A stretch of DNA of 64,000 bases from positions 124,001 to 188,000 of the forward strand of contig NZ_JBBOWV010000001.1 in NCBI RefSeq assembly GCF_038007305.1, written 5' to 3'. The notes below the pieces were generated by a model. It ran no database searches. It was not told the origin of the DNA and saw only the letters and a list, made by a program, of their open reading frames with translations. The translations under genes were made by a program, and so were the position numbers. This stretch comes from Solibacillus sp. FSL W7-1436. GTDB taxonomy: Bacteria > Bacillota > Bacilli > Bacillales_A > Planococcaceae. Positions 16,079 to 25,801 of the stretch are shown piece by piece (the stretch's first letter is position 1; the number at the start of each line of letters is the position of its first letter).

Positions 16079-17137
16079 TCAACTTACCTTCTGATTACTC
16101 GACTTAAATAATGCTGAAATTAAAATACACAATATTAGCCCAATTCCTAAATACCCCATTACGACATACAACTTACTGATCAACGTTGTAAAGCCGACTA
16201 AACTAATCGCAAAGCCAACGATGCATAGCAGATTGACAGTGACCTTAAATGCAAAACGATCTGGTTTTACAATTCGGACAGCCAGTATATACAGGGTTCC
16301 TACAGCAGTACTGTAAATCATTGCCAGCAGCACGAAGGACATGATGATTCCTACAGCAGGATGAATTTGTTTTGCCAGTTCCAGTGTCGGCATTTCCACG
16401 CCTGCCACAATATCCATTTTGACAAATAAGGCAATATTAATGAGCAATATTAGCAAACCAAGAATAATGCCCCCTAAAGCACCGCCTCTTCTTGCAACCC
16501 TTCTATTTGGAGCTGTCCCCCCCATTACAATAAGCATTGCCGCACCTCCCGCAATATTGTACGAAACGTATATGACAGCACCAGAAAACCAGTGAGGCGT
16601 TGCGGAAGGCTGACTTTTTGCGATTGCATTAAGTTCACTTACCGGATAATTCATCGTAAACAATGAATAAATTAATAGGATAAAAATGATACCAAGTAAA
16701 TAAGGCATGAGCGCCGCCAGCATTTTAATGATGCTCTCCGCATTAAGCATCAGTGTTACTACGACGAGCAGCGCCATTAATAAGCTGCCGACCGATGCAT
16801 CCATACTGTACATCTGATTGAATGTAGAGCCCGCTCCAGCCAGCATAACAACCGCAATGCCGAACAGCACAAAGGAAATCATCTGGTCCAGTACCGGACC
16901 AAAAAAGCGGCCCCCGATAAAATGAATCCCTTCCTTATGGGAAGTCGTCTGCAAATCCGAACCAATCTGCGCAAGCGTCATCCCCAACATCGTAAAAATA
17001 ATCGTTGCTGCAATACATCCAAACACACTCATTAACCCAAAGCTTGTAAAGTACTGCATAATCTCCTGTCCCGAAGCAAAACCTGCACCGACAACTAAAC
17101 TGACAAATGCCCCTGCAATTTGAATACTCTTTTTCAA
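16079..17137 (-). CDS. ykvI: YkvI-family membrane transporter
   Basis: A 352-residue integral membrane protein with about ten hydrophobic segments and the N-terminal signature VGAGFASGQEIMQYF, which marks the YkvI family of the amino acid/polyamine/cation fold. Substrate is unknown. Further landmarks are GGRFFGPVLDQMI, VIYVSYNIAGGAAMLIV and MIYSTAVGTLYILAVR. The likely start is TTG at 17137 after AAGGTG. It stands alone between terminated units. Confidence 0.85.
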   Translation of the reverse strand: MKKSIQIAGAFVSLVVGAGFASGQEIMQYFTSFGLMSVFGCIAATIIFTMLGMTLAQIGSDLQTTSHKEGIHFIGGRFFGPVLDQMISFVLFGIAVVMLAGAGSTFNQMYSMDASVGSLLMALLVVVTLMLNAESIIKMLAALMPYLLGIIFILLIYSLFTMNYPVSELNAIAKSQPSATPHWFSGAVIYVSYNIAGGAAMLIVMGGTAPNRRVARRGGALGGIILGLLILLINIALFVKMDIVAGVEMPTLELAKQIHPAVGIIMSFVLLAMIYSTAVGTLYILAVRIVKPDRFAFKVTVNLLCIVGFAISLVGFTTLISKLYVVMGYLGIGLILCILISALFKSSNQKVS

Positions 17138-17245
17138 TTCGCACCTTCTTTATATTTCTATTTATCATAGATACTTTATGTACAGGCAGGTAGAAAACAT
17201 GCTTGAATATAAAAAGAAGAGAATTCAGTCTGAAAAACGACGCAA

Positions 17246-17289
17246 TAAAAAATACCTTAACCGCTATTTTTCTAGGCGGTTAAAGTATT
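17246..17289 (-). terminator. terminator after SIMPL gene
   Basis: On the minus strand, AATACTTTAACCGC pairs with GCGGTTAAGGTATT (one G-U) and TTTTTT follows; 19 nt past the stop at 17309. Confidence 0.85.
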
Positions 17290-17308
17290 ATAGAATGTAA
17301 TATTATTT

Positions 17309-17959
17309 TCAATAACTAAACTTTACGCGAACAGATGCACTTACTGACATTGTTCCAGGTTCTATCGGAGTCACTGCCCGCTGGCTGCTTAACTGCATCG
17401 TCTTGTACGGAATCGGAGCAATCGTTTGTTCCTCGATTATTTCCACCGGCAATGTGTGTAATGTGACACCCATCGTTTTAGCCATAGCTGTTGCTTTCCC
17501 CACGGCATCGATCAGAGCAAACTGCAGTGCCTGCCGGTAGTAAACATCTGTATCCATTATTTTAAACTCGATAGCGGATACATGGTTTGCTCCATTTTGA
17601 ATTGCCGTATCAATTACCGTACCTACTTGACCGATATCGGCTATTTTCACTGTTATAGCATTCTGTACCTCATAGCCCCTTAGTACCTGCCTTCCATCTG
17701 TGAAATCATAGTTTGGAAAGATATTGTAAAGAGACGTTTGAATCGATTCTTTTGGAATCTTTAAAGCGATCAGTGAATCTATTACACGATTCATAATAAC
17801 CGCATTCTCCCGCTGAATCATGCTGACGTTTTCCCCTTGTGTCCGAACTTCGATTTGTACTTGCGCATAATCAGGCTGAGCAACGATTTCACCATTCCCT
17901 GTAACAGTCATTTCCCGTGTGCTAGGGACTGGTTGAAACATCATTTGTGGGTGATGCAA
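17309..17959 (-). CDS. SIMPL-domain (DUF541, YggE-like) protein
   Basis: A 216-residue protein made almost entirely of a SIMPL domain: MTVTGNGEIVAQPDYAQVQIEV at the start, GYEVQNAITVKI in the middle, then ALIDAVGKATAMAKTMG and the closing SVSASVRVKFSY. YggE-like proteins are linked to oxidative stress or form oligomeric shells, but no reaction is established. Unlike many members it has no signal peptide. The start is TTG at 17959 after GGTGG, or the ATG at 17944. Confidence 0.82.
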   Translation of the reverse strand: MHHPQMMFQPVPSTREMTVTGNGEIVAQPDYAQVQIEVRTQGENVSMIQRENAVIMNRVIDSLIALKIPKESIQTSLYNIFPNYDFTDGRQVLRGYEVQNAITVKIADIGQVGTVIDTAIQNGANHVSAIEFKIMDTDVYYRQALQFALIDAVGKATAMAKTMGVTLHTLPVEIIEEQTIAPIPYKTMQLSSQRAVTPIEPGTMSVSASVRVKFSY

Positions 17960-18010
17960 GACCTTCCACCTTTCCTTTAACTCATTTTCCTATCTTATGC
18001 GATATCCAGT

Positions 18011-18628
18011 TCAAATGCCGTTCTTTGCCGCATCCAGTTTTTCTAAAAACATTGTTCGCATATGTGCGTCGATCTGATAATAATCTTCCAAACACTCCGC
18101 AAGCAGAAATCGCTTTTGTTCCTTTGTAAATTGACCCGCTTTTACCAGTTGACGGACTTCCTTTAAAAACAATAGATATTCAGGGTCAATTCCTTCAATA
18201 ATAGCTGCAAAATCGTCCCGCAGATTTTTGGCGAGCATCGGGCTGATACCGCTTGTCGTCACCGCGATCGTAATTTCATTTTTCTCATACATTGCCGGAA
18301 AGTGAAACGAACTATTTGCAGGATCATCGATAATATTAAGGAGTTGATTCGTGTGGCAGCTTTCTTTAACCAGTTGATTTACCGCTGTATTATTTGTTGC
18401 GGCAATGACGAGAAGTGCGCCCTGCACATCACAAGTTTGAAACGATTTTGCTTTATGCTCGATCACACCATTTTCAACAAGAGCATGCAAACGTTCTTCA
18501 AGCATTGGACTTATGACTGTAATATTCGGTTGGAAGCGTAATAACGTCTCGATCCGCTTAGCAGCTATTTTTCCGCCCCCTATTACAACCACTTTTTTGT
18601 CTCGTATGTTGACCATCATCGGAAACAT
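18011..18628 (-). CDS. sirC: precorrin-2 dehydrogenase (sirohaem synthesis)
   Basis: SirC oxidises precorrin-2 to sirohydrochlorin with NAD. The 205-residue protein has an N-terminal Rossmann motif VVVIGGGKIAAKRIETLL, then SFHFPAMYEKNEITIAVTTSGISPMLAKNLR, both typical of the Met8p/YlnF family. It is the last gene of the sumT-sirB-yezD-cysJ-cysI-sirC unit and begins 2 nt after cysI ends. Together with SumT and SirB it completes sirohaem from uroporphyrinogen III, the cofactor CysI needs. Confidence 0.93.
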   Translation of the reverse strand: MFPMMVNIRDKKVVVIGGGKIAAKRIETLLRFQPNITVISPMLEERLHALVENGVIEHKAKSFQTCDVQGALLVIAATNNTAVNQLVKESCHTNQLLNIIDDPANSSFHFPAMYEKNEITIAVTTSGISPMLAKNLRDDFAAIIEGIDPEYLLFLKEVRQLVKAGQFTKEQKRFLLAECLEDYYQIDAHMRTMFLEKLDAAKNGI

Positions 18629-18630
18629 CG

Positions 18631-20370
18631 TCAGCTTCGCACTTCGCTTAACTCATGAAATTGTCGACCATCCGTTACGGCTTCTACATAACCTTTACGA
18701 ATCGTAAAATCACCGAAATGTTCACCTTCGATACGTTCTTTTGCATACTCGGAAAATATGGGAGCAAGGATATTCAAAATTTCTTCTTCACCAATATTTT
18801 CTTTGTAGATTTTGTTTAGGCGCTGTCCTTTAAAATCGCCGCCCAAGTATAAATTATATTTTCCGGGTCCTTTTCCGATAAAGCCGATTTCCCCCATTGC
18901 TGCACGTGAACAGCCGTTCGGGCATCCTGACATGCGGATTCCGATCTCGGTTTCACGCAGTCCGTTTTCCGCCAGTATTTCATCAATTTTTGTAATCAAT
19001 GAAGGCAAGTAACGCTCCGCCTCTGCCATTGCCAAGCCGCATGTCGGTAATGATACACAGGCAATGGAATTCCGGCGCAGTGCCGAGTAATGTGCACCAT
19101 CCGTAATGTTGTAGGCTTTTAACAGCTTATCAATGACCGATTTTTTCTGTGGTGTGACATCCGCGATTAATAGATTCTGGTTTGGTGTTAAACGGAAAAC
19201 CCCTGTATGCACTTTCGCAATTTCACGCAAACCTGTTTTTAACTGATAATCCTCAAAATCTTTAATTCGCCCGTTTTGAATGAATAATGTATAATGCCAC
19301 TTTCCATTTTTGCCTTTTATCCAGCCGTACTCATCTCCTGTACGATTGAATGTGTATGGTCTTGCTTCATCGAGCTTCCACCCTAATCGCTGATGCAGCT
19401 CTTCTTTAATAAAATCCAAACCTTTTGCATCGACCGTATATTTAAAGCGGGCTTTTTTACGTTCCGCCCGATTTCCGTAGTCGCGTTGGATCGTTAAAAT
19501 TTTCTCCGCTGTTTCAAGCAGACGTTCTTTCGGAATATAACCGATTAATCGTCCTAATTGCGGGTATGTTTCTTTATCACCATGTGTCATACCCATCCCG
19601 CCGCCTACCGCGACATTAAAGCCCAATAGCTCATCATTTTCGACAATGGCAATAAAACCAATATCCTGAGAAAATACATCTATATCATTGCTCGGTGGAA
19701 CGGCAATACCAATTTTAAATTTACGCGGTAAATACAGGGCACCGTAAACCGGTTCTATTTCTGTATCCTGTGTCCCGTCGTAAACTTTTTCCCCATCGAG
19801 CCATAGTTCATGGTATGCACGAGTACGTGGCAGTAAATGTTCACTTAACTTCGCCGACCAATTATATACTTCTTCATGAAATGCGGATTGATTCGGGTTA
19901 ACATTACACATCACATTCCGGTTTACGTCACCGCATGCAGCGATACAGTCAAGCAGTACTTCATGAATTTCCTGCATATATTTTTTGACATTCCATTTTA
20001 AAATGCCATGCACCTGGAATGCCTGACGAGTCGTTAATTTCAGGGACCCATTCCCGTACTTTTCGGCCATCTCATCCATTACAAGCCACTGTTCCGGTGT
20101 TGCCGCACCTCCCGGAGTTCGGACGCGGACCATAAATTGGTAGGCTGGTTCCAGTTTTTGCCGTTCACGTTCTGTACGCAGATCCCGGTCATCCTGCAAA
20201 TAGCTGCCATGAAATTTCATGAGACGATTATCATCATCCGGAATTCCTGAACTAATTGGATACTGCATTGTTTTTTCTAAAGTTCCCCGTAAATAATTAC
20301 TTTCGTCTTTAATACGTTCGACATCATTCGGTTTCCCCGGCTGTGGGGGAAGTACAATTTTCTGACTCAT
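18631..20370 (-). CDS. cysI: sulfite reductase hemoprotein (beta) subunit
   Basis: CysI carries sirohaem and a [4Fe-4S] cluster and reduces sulfite to sulfide with six electrons from CysJ. The 579-residue protein has the full two-half repeat structure and the cluster cysteines C438 and C444 (ACVSLPTCG) and C483 and C487 ([10 protein letters not shown]). Sirohaem/sulfite-binding residues are in [14 protein letters not shown] and [11 protein letters not shown]. It follows cysJ by 45 nt in the same operon. Confidence 0.97.
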   Translation of the reverse strand: MSQKIVLPPQPGKPNDVERIKDESNYLRGTLEKTMQYPISSGIPDDDNRLMKFHGSYLQDDRDLRTERERQKLEPAYQFMVRVRTPGGAATPEQWLVMDEMAEKYGNGSLKLTTRQAFQVHGILKWNVKKYMQEIHEVLLDCIAACGDVNRNVMCNVNPNQSAFHEEVYNWSAKLSEHLLPRTRAYHELWLDGEKVYDGTQDTEIEPVYGALYLPRKFKIGIAVPPSNDIDVFSQDIGFIAIVENDELLGFNVAVGGGMGMTHGDKETYPQLGRLIGYIPKERLLETAEKILTIQRDYGNRAERKKARFKYTVDAKGLDFIKEELHQRLGWKLDEARPYTFNRTGDEYGWIKGKNGKWHYTLFIQNGRIKDFEDYQLKTGLREIAKVHTGVFRLTPNQNLLIADVTPQKKSVIDKLLKAYNITDGAHYSALRRNSIACVSLPTCGLAMAEAERYLPSLITKIDEILAENGLRETEIGIRMSGCPNGCSRAAMGEIGFIGKGPGKYNLYLGGDFKGQRLNKIYKENIGEEEILNILAPIFSEYAKERIEGEHFGDFTIRKGYVEAVTDGRQFHELSEVRS

Positions 20371-20415
20371 ATGCCTATCTCCTATCTCTGTTAAAATTAA
20401 CGGTCATTATCTGAT

Positions 20416-22248
20416 TTAATAAACGTCTCGCTGATAACGTTTTTTGCTTTTAAGCTCATTAAAGTACAGTGAAACTTCTTCATCCGTTTTACCGCCTTGT
20501 TCCGCAACAATTCGGCGCAATGTTTGATCCACATCATGTGCCATATATTTCTCATCACCACATACATAGATAACCGCACCATCGTTGATCCATCTATAGA
20601 CTTCTGCAGCATTTTCAAGCAGTCGATGCTGTACATAAACTTTCTGCTCCATATCGCGCGAAAAGGCTACAGATAAATTCGTCAATGTCCCATCTCTAAG
20701 CCAGCGCTGCAATTCAGTCTGATACAGGAAATCTGTAACAAAATGCTGGTCACCGAAAAACAGCCATGCATTGCTTTCGATTCCTTCCTCAGCACGTTCT
20801 TCCAAAAAAGAACGATACGGCGCAATGCCTGTACCGGCACCAATCATAATAATAGGGGTTGCTGTGTCTTCAGGCAGACGGAAATTCGGGTTTTTATGAA
20901 TATAAACCGGAACCTTATCCCCAATTTCAATTCGCTCTGCCACTTGCCCTGATACAACTCCTATACGCTCACGTTCATCTACTTCATAGAAAACTTTACC
21001 GATTGTTAAATGCACTTCCTCTTCATTCGCCTTTTGGCTGCTCGCAATCGAATAGAGACGTACTGGATTTTTACGGAGCTGATCAACAAATTGCTGGGCA
21101 GTCCAGTTGAAAGGACCAAATGTTTGCACAACATCCAGCAAGTCGCGACCATAAATATATTGTTTCAGCTTCACATCATCTTCCAGCAACTTTTTAAGCC
21201 CTTCATTTGTTGAAAAGGCAGCGAGCTTTTGCAGTAATGGTTTTGTCAGTACCGTAATTTCAAAATGGGAAGTGAGTGCTTCACTTAAAGTTTTAGACTG
21301 GTCTTTCACAGACACTATTTCCGATCCTTCAAAGCCAAGCGATAATAGTAATGCGGTTACCAAGTTTGCGTCGTTTTCCGGAAGAATGCCGACGCTGTCA
21401 CCCGGTTCATAAGTCAAACCGGACCCCTCCAATGAAAGCTCCAAATGCTGCGTTTGCTTATTTGATCCGCGGCCATTTAAATTGATGCTTTCCAGTACTT
21501 CCGCATAAAAGGGATTATTTTTGTCGTATATGGATTCTTCAGATGTACTTGCTGCAACCGAAGACTTTTGTAATTCCGGCAGTTTGTTCGGCGTATTTTG
21601 TGCCAGCGCTTCTACGACACTTCCGATCCACACTGATGCAAGATCGTCATAATCCAAATCACAATCAAAGCGGGGTACTAGCCGCTTTCCTCCCAATTTT
21701 TCTAATTGTTCATCAAAATCAATTCCTGTTTTACAGAAAAATTCATACGAGCTGTCGCCTAGCGATAAAACTGAGAAAGAAACATCCTCCAGTTTCGGCG
21801 CACGTTTGCCATATAGGAAGCTATGGAAGGAGATGGCATTATCCGGCGGATCGCCTTCACCATGTGTACTAGTAATAATGAAAATATTTTTCTGTTTTTT
21901 CAGACTATTCACCTTGAAATCGGACATTGCAGAAAGAGCGATCTCTACCCCCTGTGACTCTAAAGCCGTTTTCAATTTACTTGCAACTCGTTGTGCGTTG
22001 CCTGTTTGTGAGCCGTATAAAATGGTTGCCTCCTGATTGACTGCCTCCAGTACTGCAACGGTTTGCCCTTGTTCTGTAACCGTTACTTCAAGCGGCTGAC
22101 CGGAATCGCCAATTGTTTGAATTGCGCTTAAATAACCGTTTAACCAAACTCTTTGATAGTCCGTTAATGTTGGATAAAGCTCATTGATTAATTTTGTCTG
22201 TGCCTCGGAAAATGGGCTATTATGCAGATTTAACGTCAAAACTTTCAC
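20416..22248 (-). CDS. cysJ: sulfite reductase flavoprotein (alpha) subunit
   Basis: CysJ passes electrons from NADPH via FAD and FMN to CysI. In 610 residues: a flavodoxin FMN domain (ILYGSQTGNAQRVA, STHGEGDPPDNA, about 75-215), an FAD domain with a connecting insert (RLYSIASSQ, GVVSGQVAERI) and a C-terminal NADPH domain (MIGAGTGIAPYRSFLEER, VYVCGDEKYMAHDVDQTL). Length matches the family. It lies between the small yezD gene and cysI. Confidence 0.97.
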   Translation of the reverse strand: MKVLTLNLHNSPFSEAQTKLINELYPTLTDYQRVWLNGYLSAIQTIGDSGQPLEVTVTEQGQTVAVLEAVNQEATILYGSQTGNAQRVASKLKTALESQGVEIALSAMSDFKVNSLKKQKNIFIITSTHGEGDPPDNAISFHSFLYGKRAPKLEDVSFSVLSLGDSSYEFFCKTGIDFDEQLEKLGGKRLVPRFDCDLDYDDLASVWIGSVVEALAQNTPNKLPELQKSSVAASTSEESIYDKNNPFYAEVLESINLNGRGSNKQTQHLELSLEGSGLTYEPGDSVGILPENDANLVTALLLSLGFEGSEIVSVKDQSKTLSEALTSHFEITVLTKPLLQKLAAFSTNEGLKKLLEDDVKLKQYIYGRDLLDVVQTFGPFNWTAQQFVDQLRKNPVRLYSIASSQKANEEEVHLTIGKVFYEVDERERIGVVSGQVAERIEIGDKVPVYIHKNPNFRLPEDTATPIIMIGAGTGIAPYRSFLEERAEEGIESNAWLFFGDQHFVTDFLYQTELQRWLRDGTLTNLSVAFSRDMEQKVYVQHRLLENAAEVYRWINDGAVIYVCGDEKYMAHDVDQTLRRIVAEQGGKTDEEVSLYFNELKSKKRYQRDVY

Positions 22249-22263
22249 CTCGCGAATCTTGAT

Positions 22264-22407
22264 TTATTTCAATCTTATTTTTTCGTTTTTTTCAATTTGT
22301 ACAACATGACCGTCCTGAATAACTAAAGTCACTGTTCCATATTTAACTGATGCAACTGTATCTTTAATTTTTTCAAGCGTTTGGGTAATATCATTTGATT
22401 TCGTCAT
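22264..22407 (-). CDS. yezD: YezD-family small protein (DUF2292)
   Basis: A 47-residue protein with the YezD signature: a short helix (TQTLEKIKDTVASVKYG) followed by a beta hairpin TVTLVIQDGHVVQIEKNEK. Function unknown, but the family is often found inside sulfur-assimilation operons, as here between sirB and cysJ. Start is the ATG at 22407, 9 nt after AGGAGG; the longer frame overlapping sirB has no such site. Its length suggests a regulatory or stabilising partner of the sulfite reduction machinery; this is inference. Confidence 0.85.
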   Translation of the reverse strand: MTKSNDITQTLEKIKDTVASVKYGTVTLVIQDGHVVQIEKNEKIRLK

Positions 22408-22426
22408 AATTAAATGCCTCCTAGTT

Positions 22427-23155
22427 TCAGATGACCTCTTGTACTCTTTCCAGCAAAACATTCCGCACTTTTTCGTTATAACCTAAATGTTTACATAAAA
22501 TTACGGAAGATGGATCAAGGTCAAGCGCCCGTATTTTCTTTTCGATTCCTACACTTAAAAGTCCTGAAAACAATAAATAAGGTACAATAAAAACTTGCTT
22601 TATCTGCTTGGATTTCAGCTCAACTAATGTCTGATCAAAAGAAGGACCTGCACCATATAAAAAACAAGATTTCACTTCCCTGAAGCCGTAAGTTGCCTTC
22701 AGCTGTTCACTGATAATCGCCATATCTCTTACAACGGCATTGTCGCTGCTTCCTCTGCCAATCAGTAAAACTTCTGCATCTGCATTAATCGGCACCTGCT
22801 GTTCGACGATTCTTTCATAGACTGTCTCAATTAAAGCCGGGTGAATTCCAAAAGTGCGCCCGATTGTAAAATTCACATGAGGAAAGCGTTCTTGTGCGAT
22901 CTTTATTTCGGCAGGTATATCTTCATTGGCATGCTGGGCCGTTAATAATAAAATCGGAACAACCGATATATGTGTTGCACCCTGATTGACACAATTTGCA
23001 ATGCCTTCAACAATATTCGGCTCGACCAGCTCCAAGAAGGCGGTTTCCTGAATTTCGACTTCTACATAAGACTTTGTTTTTTCAAGAAAACGAACCGCTT
23101 CTTCCACCCCTTTTTTCAAACGTGTGCCGTGCCCAACATACAAAATTGCCTTCAT
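22427..23155 (-). CDS. sirB: sirohydrochlorin ferrochelatase
   Basis: SirB inserts iron into sirohydrochlorin to make sirohaem. It has the CbiX-type double fold in about 242 residues: N-terminal AILYVGHGTRLKKG with the catalytic His, VVPILLLTAQHANEDIP, then a second half with LLIGRGSSD and FIVPYLLFSGLLS. The ATG at 23155 is preferred, 5 nt after AGGTGA; a GTG three codons earlier is possible. Lies 14 nt after sumT. Confidence 0.92.
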   Translation of the reverse strand: MKAILYVGHGTRLKKGVEEAVRFLEKTKSYVEVEIQETAFLELVEPNIVEGIANCVNQGATHISVVPILLLTAQHANEDIPAEIKIAQERFPHVNFTIGRTFGIHPALIETVYERIVEQQVPINADAEVLLIGRGSSDNAVVRDMAIISEQLKATYGFREVKSCFLYGAGPSFDQTLVELKSKQIKQVFIVPYLLFSGLLSVGIEKKIRALDLDPSSVILCKHLGYNEKVRNVLLERVQEVI

Positions 23156-23169
23156 CACAGTCACCTGCT

Positions 23170-23949
23170 TTACACGATTTTTTCCTTCAATCTTGTATCC
23201 TGTTGTACCGTTTGCTCATACCATGCTATCTTTTCACGTAATGCTACGACTTCACCCACGATAATGATGCTTGGATTTTTGACATCGTTTGCTCTGGCAA
23301 TATCAACGATCGTCCCAAGTGTGCCTGTAATCGTCTGCTGTTGTTCAAAAGTTCCCATATGTACTAATGCAACTGGTGTCGATGCATCACGGCCATACGT
23401 TAAAAGTTGTCGGCAAATATATGGCAAATTGCCTACCCCCATATAGATGGCAAGTGTATCAATACCCTTTGCCAAACTCTCCCATTGGATGGAATCGTTT
23501 TTCCCTTCACGCATATGTCCTGTGACAATCGCAAAACTGGAGCCTAATTCCCGATGCGTTACTGGTATACCTGCATAGGCCGGAGCCGCAATGCCTGATG
23601 TAATTCCCGGCACGATTTCAAACGGTATGCCATTTTCCGCTAACACTTCCGCTTCTTCAGCACCACGGCCAAAAACGAATGGATCGCCGCCTTTTAATCG
23701 GGTCACCGTTTTACCTTGCAGTGCATGATGAACCAATGAAAGGTTGATATTTTCCTGAATCATTGCATGGCGGTTCGGCAATTTCCCGCAAAATATTAAC
23801 TGTGCCCCGCGCTTTGCATAAGAAAGCAATTCATTGTTAATTAATCGATCATATAAAATTACGTCTGCTTCTTGTATACAACGCAAGCCTTTTACGGTGA
23901 TTAAATCGACATCACCAGGCCCTGCCCCTACAATATATACTTTACCCAT
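23170..23949 (-). CDS. sumT: uroporphyrinogen-III C-methyltransferase
   Basis: SumT methylates uroporphyrinogen III twice with SAM to precorrin-2, the first sirohaem step. The 259-residue protein has VYIVGAGPGDVDLITVKG at the N-terminus, DVILYDRLI, the TRLKGGDPFVFGRGAEEAE motif, VPGITSGIAAPAYAGIPVTHR and IYMGVGNL. The ATG at 23949 has AAAGGAGAG 7 nt upstream; the longer frame has no ribosome site. First gene of the sulfite reduction operon. Confidence 0.95.
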   Translation of the reverse strand: MGKVYIVGAGPGDVDLITVKGLRCIQEADVILYDRLINNELLSYAKRGAQLIFCGKLPNRHAMIQENINLSLVHHALQGKTVTRLKGGDPFVFGRGAEEAEVLAENGIPFEIVPGITSGIAAPAYAGIPVTHRELGSSFAIVTGHMREGKNDSIQWESLAKGIDTLAIYMGVGNLPYICRQLLTYGRDASTPVALVHMGTFEQQQTITGTLGTIVDIARANDVKNPSIIIVGEVVALREKIAWYEQTVQQDTRLKEKIV

Positions 23950-24003
23950 TAACTTACTCTCCTTTATAAAAACAAAAGTCCAAATATTCTTACAGTAAAA
24001 CAT

Positions 24004-24032
24004 ATAATACATGGAAATTTTCTACAAATCAA
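24004..24032 (-). promoter_or_regulatory. promoter of the sumT-sirB-yezD-cysJI-sirC operon
   Basis: TTGATT (24027-24032), 17 nt, TATTAT (24004-24009) on the minus strand, about 50 nt before the sumT start. No SAM or T-box leader is present in this short leader. Confidence 0.6.
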
Positions 24033-24109
24033 TAAAACCAAGTAAAAAAATATGAATAATTAGATTAATAGTACAAAACAATTATTTGAAAATTACTCTT
24101 AAAGTCTTT

Positions 24110-24140
24110 CATAAAAATAAGCTAAACAAATTCGTTTAGC
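24110..24140 (-). terminator. terminator after the first ABC permease gene
   Basis: GCTAAAC (24121-24127) pairs with GTTTAGC (24134-24140); TTATTTTTATG follows on the minus strand. It separates the ABC unit from the sumT operon. Confidence 0.8.
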
Positions 24141-24151
24141 CCATTTTTATG

Positions 24152-24970
24152 TTACACAACTTTATAGCGACCAAGCAGCTTGCGTCCTGCATATGCGAAA
24201 ATCCGATCCATAATAAAGCCCATTAACCCAAGAACGACAAGCCCTACAAAAATCCAGTCTGTTTTAAAGTACAGTCGTGCATTCCAGATCATAAAACCGA
24301 TCCCTTCATTTGCAGCGACCATTTCCGCACCGACAATCGCCATGAACGATGAACCCATTGCAAGCTTTGCACCTGTGAAGATGTACGGGATTGTTGCCGG
24401 AATAACGACATAAATAAGCGTTTGGAATTTCGAAGCCCCCATACTTTTAGCAGATAATAATTTATCATTCGAAATAGATAGGACCCCTGTTAATGTATTA
24501 ATCGTAATTACAAAAAATGTTGCATAAACAATTAAAAATACTTTTGACGGTTCGCCAATCCCAAACCACAGCATAAATAGTGTAATGAATGCAAGCGGCG
24601 GGATGAAACGTACAAAGTTAATAACCGGTTCAAATAGTGCCCGCACAAACTTGTTCGTTCCTATAAGCAAGCCAAATGGTACAGCAATTAAGAGTCCGAG
24701 TGTCCATCCTGCCAGCACCCGTAAAAAACTGTATCCCATATAGAGAAACAACGTCCCATCACTGGCAATTTCAATTGCCCCGATTAAAGTTAAATATGGG
24801 CTTGGCAAAAACATCGGTTCAGAAAACATTGAAGCAATTTGCCATACGAGCAGAATAAATAACCAGCCGATAATACCGGACTGTAAAATCAATTTACCGA
24901 TTCGGCTTTTCTTTTTTACCTTTACGACAGGTGCCACTTGCTGTCCTTTTTTTAGTTCAATCGTCGTCAT
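24152..24970 (-). CDS. ABC transporter permease, sulfonate/nitrate/taurine type (system 1)
   Basis: A 272-residue inner-membrane permease of the SsuC/TauC family with about six helices and the cytoplasmic EAA-type loop LLSAKSMGASKFQTLIYVVIP that docks the ATPase. It forms an importer with the ATPase at 25005 and the lipoprotein at 25802. The same unit starts with an arylsulfotransferase-like gene, and sulfite reduction genes follow, so an organosulfur substrate is likely; thiamine-precursor or nitrate transport cannot be ruled out from the family alone. Confidence 0.9.
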   Translation of the reverse strand: MTTIELKKGQQVAPVVKVKKKSRIGKLILQSGIIGWLFILLVWQIASMFSEPMFLPSPYLTLIGAIEIASDGTLFLYMGYSFLRVLAGWTLGLLIAVPFGLLIGTNKFVRALFEPVINFVRFIPPLAFITLFMLWFGIGEPSKVFLIVYATFFVITINTLTGVLSISNDKLLSAKSMGASKFQTLIYVVIPATIPYIFTGAKLAMGSSFMAIVGAEMVAANEGIGFMIWNARLYFKTDWIFVGLVVLGLMGFIMDRIFAYAGRKLLGRYKVV

Positions 24971-25004
24971 AAGCTGCCTCCCTTAATTCTAAACAAAAGT
25001 TTTA

Positions 25005-25784
25005 TTAAATCGTGAAGTCCTCAAAATGTGTCTGAACTTGCTTATAATGGTTGTTGAAATCGACACTTGTTATATCTCGAGGATAAGGCAGATTTACATC
25101 ATAAGTCGTTTCGATTCGTGAATTCGGACCGACAGACATAATACCAATCTTCTGACCTAAAAGAATCGCTTCCTGAATGTCATGTGTCACAAAGATAACG
25201 GTTTTATTTGTTTCTTTCCAAATTCGAATGAGCTCATTTTGCATTGTTCGTCGTGTCATCGCATCAAGTGCCCCAAACGGCTCATCCATTAATAAGATTT
25301 CCGGCTCATTTGCCAAAACACGGGCAAGCTGTACACGCTGCTTCATCCCGCCCGACAGATTATCAGGAAACTTTTTCGCATGGCCAAGTAAACCCGTTAG
25401 CTTTATGAAAGTATTGGCTACCTTTTTTCGTTCTTCTGCAGGCACCTTCTTCATTTTTAAGCCAAATGAAATATTCTCCTCAACTGTTAACCAAGGGAAC
25501 AATACTGAATCCGCTGACTGAAAAACGAAACCACGTCCATCTCGGTTTTCTTCACGAGAAGTCACAATTAGCAATTCGCCAACTGACATATCCAAAAATC
25601 CTGCAATAATATTCAGCAATGTCGATTTACCGCAGCCACTTGGTCCGAGAAGAACATAAAACTCGCCCTTCTTAATCGATAAATCTACATTTTTTAATAC
25701 ATATGTCGGATTTTCAATATCTGTTTGAAACGTTTTGGCACCATTTTTAATTACAATTGCTTCTTCTGTTATCGTATTCAGCAT
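25005..25784 (-). CDS. ABC transporter ATPase, sulfonate/taurine type (system 1)
   Basis: A 259-residue ATP-binding subunit of the SsuB/TauB family: Walker A GPSGCGKST, Q-loop FVFQSADSVLFPW, signature LSGGMKQRVQLAR, Walker B ILLMDEPFGALD and switch His in VTHDIQEA. It powers the importer formed with the neighbouring permease and lipoprotein genes. Confidence 0.94.
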   Translation of the reverse strand: MLNTITEEAIVIKNGAKTFQTDIENPTYVLKNVDLSIKKGEFYVLLGPSGCGKSTLLNIIAGFLDMSVGELLIVTSREENRDGRGFVFQSADSVLFPWLTVEENISFGLKMKKVPAEERKKVANTFIKLTGLLGHAKKFPDNLSGGMKQRVQLARVLANEPEILLMDEPFGALDAMTRRTMQNELIRIWKETNKTVIFVTHDIQEAILLGQKIGIMSVGPNSRIETTYDVNLPYPRDITSVDFNNHYKQVQTHFEDFTI

Positions 25785-25801
25785 TGCCTTTTCCCCCTTA
25801 G

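Noticed and set aside
22970-23446. 158-residue open frame on the plus strand
   Set aside because: Antisense to sirB and sumT, both fully supported; composition is that of a shadow frame.
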